25,077 nucleotides of DNA from Bigelowiella natans CCMP2755 (Eukaryota > Cercozoa > Chlorarachniophyceae): contig ADNK01001665.1 in the NCBI GenBank assembly GCA_000320545.1, forward strand, positions 62,501 through 87,577. Reading direction: 5' to 3'. Of the stretch, positions 21,781 to 25,077 are shown piece after piece (the first letter of the stretch is position 1; every line of letters begins with the position of its first letter). The notes under the pieces were generated by a model, which saw only the letters and a program-made list of their open reading frames with translations, had not been told where the DNA came from and made no database searches. Position numbers and translations under genes: made by a program.

Positions 21781-23423
21781 GCACACATCGATAGTAGTAG
21801 CAGAGTAGTAGTAGTAGCAGTAATAATAATAATAATAATAATAATGCGTGTAGTAGTAATAGTAGTAGTAGTAGTAGTAGTAGTAGTATCAAAATGGTTC
21901 CATCCATCCATCCATCCATCCATCCTATTATTGTATACTGTTATTACTAGTATTCTTATTATCACCTCAAACTGATCGTTTATTTTAGTGAGATCAAGGA
22001 GAGCTTTGGTGTACATGTCACCAACGTCTCGAAGTTTTTTCTCCAAAATGGAATGTTGGTTGCTGAGAGGTGCGGCAACTAGTTTCAACACATTTTGTGA
22101 TAAATCCCGAAGTCGATGTGCAGCGCTAAGATCGAACCTGTGGAGGGGGGGGGGAAGGAGAGAGAGGCAGTCAGGCAGTCAATCATTGATCCATGCACTT
22201 ATTCATTCTTGAGAAGTAGTAGTAGTAGTAGTAGTAGTAGGGTGTTCCTAGTAATAATGAAGGGATGAAGTAGTAGTAGTAGTAGACGGTGTACTAGTAA
22301 TAATGAAGGGGGGTTTGTTGCCTACAACAAGAACATTAAAAGAAGATGATGGTGGAGTCTGTTTAAGTTGGCGGATAATGTGGTTTAATATCTTGCAAAG
22401 AAGCAAATCATAAATTGTACGGCACACATGTAGTATTATGTTATGTAGTAGTCGTTGTACGCACTGATGCAGTTTGTAGAGAGCATTTAAGACCGGTTTC
22501 ATTACATCAGAATCCATTTGTGCATATTTGGTGCTCCTTTCTCTCTCTGCGGTCTCAATTGTTCTTTCTACATATGCGGGAGTCTTTTCCCATTGTTTCC
22601 TTAAATACGAAGCAAAACGCTTCATTACGTACAATCCAGTCCTCACTTGCTCAAAAACAAGAGGGTACCTGAGGAGAGAGGAGGGATTTGGATGATGATC
22701 ACAACGACATACGACGAAAGTAGTAGTATTGGTTATGCTGATTATAACAATAATGGTCTGATGATAACAATGATACTCGTAAACCCTCTTCATTTATTAT
22801 AGATCAATGGTTAGGGTTATTGTAGTAGTAGCAGCAGTGGTTGAGGTGTATGCTTCCACATGTGATTATGATTATTAATATTATTACACATAACAACAAT
22901 ATGTAGTAATGGTGACTAACTGGTGAGTCAGTAGAGCGAATCCTTCTTGTTCTGCCCATCCACGCACTGGCAACATACCATCCTCCCCCCCTTCCTCCTC
23001 AAGATTATTATTGTGGTTGTTCTTGTTCACATCTTCGTTTTTTGTGGTGGTGATGTTAACGTCAGCACCGACGTCAGTCCTTCCTTCATCATCATCATCA
23101 TCATCATATTCTGGCAGCCTCCTCCTCCTTACTTCTGCTGCTGCTGCCTTGTCTCCTCCAAATACCTCTTTGAATTCTGTAACCTCTGTCTCCCCTCCCG
23201 TCGGACTATCTCGTTCATCATTATCTTGGGGTGGTGGTGGTGGAGGTGGAGTTGGAGTCAAAGCTCTAGCATCCTCCTTCGCATCTTTTGCATGACCAAA
23301 CCCCTCCTCATCGGCCTCCTCCTCAGAAAACTCAGCACTCAATGGAGGTGGTGGCGGTACTTCTTCATCATCATCACCCACAAGTGCGCCGTGTGGGTGG
23401 AGATGTACACCATCTTGTTCCAT
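14192..23423 (-). CDS. BAR/F-BAR - PH - SH3 - PTEN phosphatase - C2 fusion protein
   Basis: One minus-strand gene of about 14 exons and about 1,550 residues. Exons: 23423-22921, 22668-22465, 22137-21966, 21625-21583, 21364-21073, 20611-20419, 19714-19358, an unresolved linker (18340-17962), 17759-17223, 17024-16820, 16476-15792, 15673-15571, 15371-14192. Phases match at every join outside the linker. The N-terminus is acidic and Pro-rich. Next is a helical BAR/F-BAR-like segment (GFALLTHQ through LTKINDQFE and beyond). A PH domain (EGWLEKAGQYNTRFKRRYCRL ... LCQEWVNSL) follows, then a second BAR-like helix pair with SIESSRLKVMQRSMRKY. After a low-complexity linker come an SH3 (ELPFKKNDVITIL ... 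ENWWYGS ... GIVPNNYLEI), a second SH3-like unit (LSKGQVVTIM ... SIPTSFLNVL) and a third partial one (GRPDKSGTFPKYLV). A complete PTEN domain with HCKAGKGRTG and its C2 domain (LFRFWFNTRF) end the protein. Predicted job: PI(3,4,5)P3 3-phosphatase recruited to curved membrane. The phosphatase and SH3 calls are strong; BAR subtype is less so. Confidence 0.85.
15571..15673 (-). other. PTEN-domain exon (GFPxE...YNLC block)
   Basis: A 103-nt exon with phases 1 and 2. It encodes MESNYRNSMRDVQRFFEIRH and then KDHYWIYNLCSER, matching PTEN's YRNNIDDVVRF...NHYKIYNLCAER. Its flanks are AG at 15674-15675 and GTATGT from 15570 down (minus strand). Confidence 0.93.
15792..16476 (-). other. Exon with SH3 end, second SH3-like unit and start of the PTEN domain
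   Basis: It opens with EGIVPNNYLEIFEDPS, the last strand of the first SH3. A second SH3-like unit (LSKGQVVTIMRTEGPW ... SIPTSFLNVL) and a stretch GYIAGRPDKSGTFPKYLV resembling another SH3 end follow. After an acidic/Gln-rich linker it reads VSKKKRRFHSREFDLDLTYI and ends NLIAMGFPSEG. That is the PTEN N-terminus with its basic PIP2-binding motif. Confidence 0.9.
16820..17024 (-). other. Exon with first SH3 domain
   Basis: It encodes RIIARAKHTFKGNPANNELP, then FKKNDVITILGKEG and NWWYGSR. These are the ALYDF-like start, the ELxFxKxD motif and the WW of an SH3 fold. The domain is finished across a 343-nt, phase-0 intron (16819-16477) by EGIVPNNYLEIF. Confidence 0.9.
17223..17759 (-). other. Low-complexity linker exon of the F-BAR/PTEN gene
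   Basis: The exon starts LESNPSLKKKKSLNIIHVRS and continues through Ser-, Asn-, Asp- and Lys-rich sequence to REIWCRALKDHSSKSLESLN. It is phase 2 at both ends and joins cleanly to the first SH3 exon. It looks disordered, with many Ser/Thr that could be phosphorylated. No domain is recognised. Confidence 0.7.
17962..18340 (-). other. Unresolved linker exons of the F-BAR/PTEN gene
   Basis: Two coding-looking pieces lie here. One starts at 18340 (LPPSVQFLKTLPAASSDFET...NNWYSMIGLGVPED followed by poly-Glu) and ends at a donor at 18196 or 18183. The other starts at 18049 or 18000 and ends at 17962. With starts/ends at 18196 and 18000 the phases fit, and the peptide reads GQELTTAEQIHTTNM into the next exon. 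The join back to the exon ending 19358 does not fit in phase, so either a small exon is missing between 18341 and 19357 or another acceptor is used (for example CAG before TTCTTGAAA). Confidence 0.4.
18490..18521. repeat. (AT)n microsatellite
   Basis: About 16 TA units in the large non-coding stretch between linker exons of the F-BAR/PTEN gene. Confidence 0.95.
18563..18656. repeat. Inverted trinucleotide repeats (TAG)n ... (CTA)n
   Basis: A (TAG)n run at about 18563-18609 is followed after about 16 bp by a (CTA)n run at about 18626-18656. The two are complementary and could fold into a long hairpin in the intron RNA. Confidence 0.85.
19358..19714 (-). other. Exon with PH C-terminal helix and second half of the BAR/F-BAR module
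   Basis: It opens VSPLLCQEWVNSLVENRN, which supplies the PH domain's C-terminal helix with its conserved Trp. Long amphipathic helices follow: LLNAKEKAHQAILKCEETRE and NSIESSRLKVMQRSMRKYIE. The second matches the F-BAR pattern lE..Ri..lk..l..Y. The exon probably ends at AGG|GTTAGG (19358/19357, phase 0). Confidence 0.75.
19761..19920. repeat. Three-copy tandem repeat in an intron of the F-BAR/PTEN gene
   Basis: Three imperfect copies of an (AAC/AAG)n tract followed by GTATGATGATCATGATGATG and CTTTAAGAAC. The (AAC)n part grows from copy to copy. It lies in the 704-nt intron between 19715 and 20418. Confidence 0.9.
20076..20395. repeat. Six-copy minisatellite with core GATCATGACGAGGAACATCA
   Basis: Six copies of a core followed by variable (ATC)n and (TTC)n runs, near 20111, 20153, 20211, 20271, 20313 and 20363. 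On the minus strand one frame stays open through the array and reads GDVPRHDQ plus Glu/Asp runs. That frame does not match the PH exon, so I place the array in the intron. Confidence 0.9.
20419..20611 (-). other. PH domain core exon
   Basis: The exon encodes YCRLQSVSNEGGVHLEYYKS, then GVIPLDGTRIKPS and FSIQTKSRTFIFKA: beta strands 2 to 7 of a PH domain. Strand 1 (EGWLEKAGQYNTRFKRR) is at the end of the preceding exon (21073-21140 region), and the final helix is in the next exon. The Lys/Arg of strands 1-2 (RFKRRYCRL) sit where many PH domains bind phosphoinositide headgroups. Confidence 0.85.
21641..21780. repeat. Tandem 70-bp duplication containing (CA)n
   Basis: Two copies of CATATAATGGAT(G/C)ATCATATTCGGTCGAGCAT followed by a (CA)n tract, starting near 21642 and 21712. 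They lie in an intron of the F-BAR/PTEN gene. Confidence 0.9.
21966..23423 (-). other. N-terminal acidic leader and first half of the BAR/F-BAR module
   Basis: Exons 23423-22921, 22668-22465 and 22137-21966. The first is Glu/Asp-rich with Pro runs and ends GWAEQEGFALLTHQ. The next encodes YPLVFEQVRTGLYVMKRFAS and long charged helices (KTPAYVERTIETAERERSTK). The third encodes FDLSAAHRLRDLSQNVLKLV, then PLSNQHSILEKKLRDVGDMY and TKALLDLTKINDQFE. The pattern is typical of F-BAR/BAR coiled helices (GF..L..q...G, then L...V..PL......K..RD). The start at 23423 is the first ATG in the frame. Confidence 0.7.
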
Positions 23424-24090
23424 ATTTCTTTTCAATTGTTACCAAAAATACTGGCACTTTAAGATTGCAATTTTCTCTGTTGTCTTCCCTCCTTGATTAT
23501 TCTCTGAGAGGACTATACCCAAATGATATAGACTGTTTTTGGCTGATATTGAATTCTGCTTCTTCTGTCCGTCCTAACGAAAAAGCCCGGTGTTACTGTA
23601 GAGGAGACGTTTAAGCAGTACGTGTACCATCTAGACGTTCATTCATTCATTCCATCTTCTGTGAGCTTTGTAGTGCGAGATCGATCATGCACAGATTTCC
23701 TGGATTTCCTCCTCTGTTATAATGTTTACGTCATACACTTTTCTTTGTCGCATGTAAGAAACTCCATTGTTAGATATTTGCTCTGATGTTTCGGAATCCA
23801 GCAGCAGAGAAAGGTTCTAGGTCCCGAGATGATGAATGATGATGATGGATCCTTCTCCCTCTCCGACGACCATCTTCACAGTAAAGGAGATCAAATAATA
23901 TCCTCATCAGTATAGAACGAGGAGTACACTGTAAAAGAAGGAAACCGAAGAGAACGATGAGGATGATAGGGAGGAAAAGATTACACAAGTGTCATCATAA
24001 TCATCATGAACATCATTATCGTTTAAAACCCCAGCAGATCAGAACGAAATCATCCGTTGAGCTGTGGATAAATCTTGCTATGGCAATTTG
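23424..24090. other. Divergent spacer between the F-BAR/PTEN gene and the right-hand gene
   Basis: This region should hold the promoters of both genes. No gene is firmly supported. Possible 5' exons of the plus-strand gene are present: ATG 23787 (MFRNPAAEK followed by GT), another ATG near 23844 (MDPSPSPTTIFT before GTAAAG), and a frame after CCCCAG at about 24034 (QIRTKSSVELWINLAMAI). A copy of the ACGTGTAC...TCTAGAC motif lies at 23620-23636. Confidence 0.4.
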
Positions 24091-24862
24091 ATGGAAATAA
24101 TGCTGCTACTACTAGTGCATGTCTTACGAGACATATCGTCATCTTGTAAGTCATGGATACTGCACGTCTTACGAAACATATCGTCATCATCTTGGAAGTC
24201 ATGGTGGTCACTGCTAGTAGTAGCGATGATGGTTTTACTATCGATGAACAACTTCAGTGGAGTCAGGAGTTTACGAACATCTCTCCAAGGAGGTTTAAAG
24301 GAGGATTTCGACGATGGTAAGCAAAGAATCAATACATAAGGAGGAGGGATTAATCACTATCTGCTAAATCATCTCATTCTCTTCTTCTTCTTCTTCTTCT
24401 TCTTCTTCTTCTTCCTTTTGCAACGATTATTCCTACTTATTATTTTGTATTATTATTCGATATTAAGGATATTTGGGAGCATCAGGCTTTCTCACAGAGT
24501 TCAGCAGCAGATTTAAAGATGAGAAATTCGAACAAGAGATGGCTTCTAAAATGCGGACGGCGTGGAAAATTTTCAATCTTTTGAGGCCAAACTGGCGACA
24601 GATTGCTGAAAACTTGGGTAGTCTTTGTCACTAAAGAGGAGGGGGAAAGAAGAATATACATGCGTTCGAAGTCTTCTCCCATGACCACCTCCACCCCCCT
24701 ATTCTACATCCCTTCTTCTTCCCTTGCAAACAAAATATCACCACACACACTATGTATGTAGGGGCCTCGGTTAACGACTCTTCTGTTATGAAATTAAAGG
24801 TGATGAACAGGAAGCTACAACCACCACTACCACTACCGTGATGCCCATTGCATGATCATCAA

Positions 24863-24897
<35 letters not shown>

Positions 24898-24952
24898 ACT
24901 ATGCAGTAGTAGTAGTAGTAGTAGTAGTAGTACTAGTATCATCCTAGTCTAC

Positions 24953-24995
<43 letters not shown>

Positions 24996-25077
24996 CTCTG
25001 CTTTTTATGATCTAGATCGATCTATTTCATCATCCATGATTCTCTTGAATTGTTCTTAGGAGCAGTATGAGCTTCAG
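24091..25077 (+). CDS. Start of an unrecognised gene, runs off the window
   Basis: Four exons join in frame on the plus strand: one ending at 24316 (donor GTAAGC), then 24498-24617, 24800-24837, and 25060 to the window edge (phases 1,1,0). The peptide includes GVRSLRTSLQGGLKEDFDD, then EFSSRFKDEKFEQEMASKMR, TAWKIFNLLRPNWRQIAENL, a Thr run, and EQYELQ at the edge. The middle is charged, probably helical, and not low-complexity, so it is very likely real. I do not recognise the family. The first exon is doubtful: from ATG 24091 it reads a hydrophobic start and a duplicated segment (HVLRDISSSCKSW / HVLRNISSSSWKSW). The true 5' end may lie in the exons suggested further left. Confidence 0.55.
24115..24210. 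repeat. Tandem duplication of about 48 bp
   Basis: Two copies of GCA(T/C)GTCTTACGA(G/A)ACATA followed by TCGTCATC, a short variable part and AAGTCATGG. Copy 1 has GTAAGT (24146-24151, a perfect splice-donor hexamer), where copy 2 has GGAAGT. Confidence 0.85.
24959..24992. repeat. (TC)n microsatellite
   Basis: About 16 TC units shortly upstream of the last exon in the window, after an (ATC)n tract (24864-24897) and a (TAG)n tract (24905-24930). Confidence 0.95.

Overview
The window looks like nuclear DNA of a photosynthetic protist with a complex (secondary) plastid. The genes are broken by GT-AG introns of roughly 80 to 700 nt. Microsatellites are extremely abundant. The only plastid-related gene, phytoene desaturase, has a signal peptide followed by a Ser/Arg-rich transit-like stretch, which is the bipartite leader expected for a plastid inside the endomembrane system. 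The Phe after the cleavage region that is usual in diatom/cryptophyte/haptophyte leaders is not obvious, so a chlorarachniophyte (Bigelowiella-like) host is my best guess. That guess is inference.

Layout: 2-64 (+) is the acidic C-terminus of an unknown gene. 1306-3658 (+) is phytoene desaturase in three exons. 3659-4412 is a convergent spacer rich in CTAG/GCATGC palindromes. 4413-7103 (-) is a three-exon gene whose product carries two degenerate OTU-like (deubiquitinase-fold) domains and a C-terminal basic nuclear signal. 7229-11606 (-) is a large SLIP-GC/dynamin-like GTPase in five or six exons; it lies only about 125 bp from the OTU gene on the same strand, and the two could be one gene. 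12304-13223 (+) holds a small multi-exon gene that I assembled by splice phase. 13224-14191 is a second palindrome-rich convergent spacer. 14192-23423 (-) is one very large gene of about 14 exons whose protein runs acidic/Pro-rich leader, BAR/F-BAR first half, PH domain, BAR/F-BAR second half, low-complexity linker, two or three SH3 modules, PTEN phosphatase domain and PTEN C2 domain. 24091-25077 (+) is the start of an unrecognised gene that runs off the window.

The most interesting item is the 14192-23423 gene. A complete PTEN catalytic site (HCKAGKGRTG), its N-terminal lipid-binding motif and its C2 domain sit behind a membrane-curvature (BAR), phosphoinositide-binding (PH) and scaffold (SH3) module. 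I know of no described protein with this order. It would place a PI(3,4,5)P3 3-phosphatase directly on curved membrane. The second is the GTPase/pseudo-OTU pair, in which both OTU-like domains appear to have lost the catalytic Cys and His.

Exon joins were chosen by GT-AG sites, matching phase and family continuity. All are inferred from sequence alone. The linker between 17962 and 19358 is not fully resolved.
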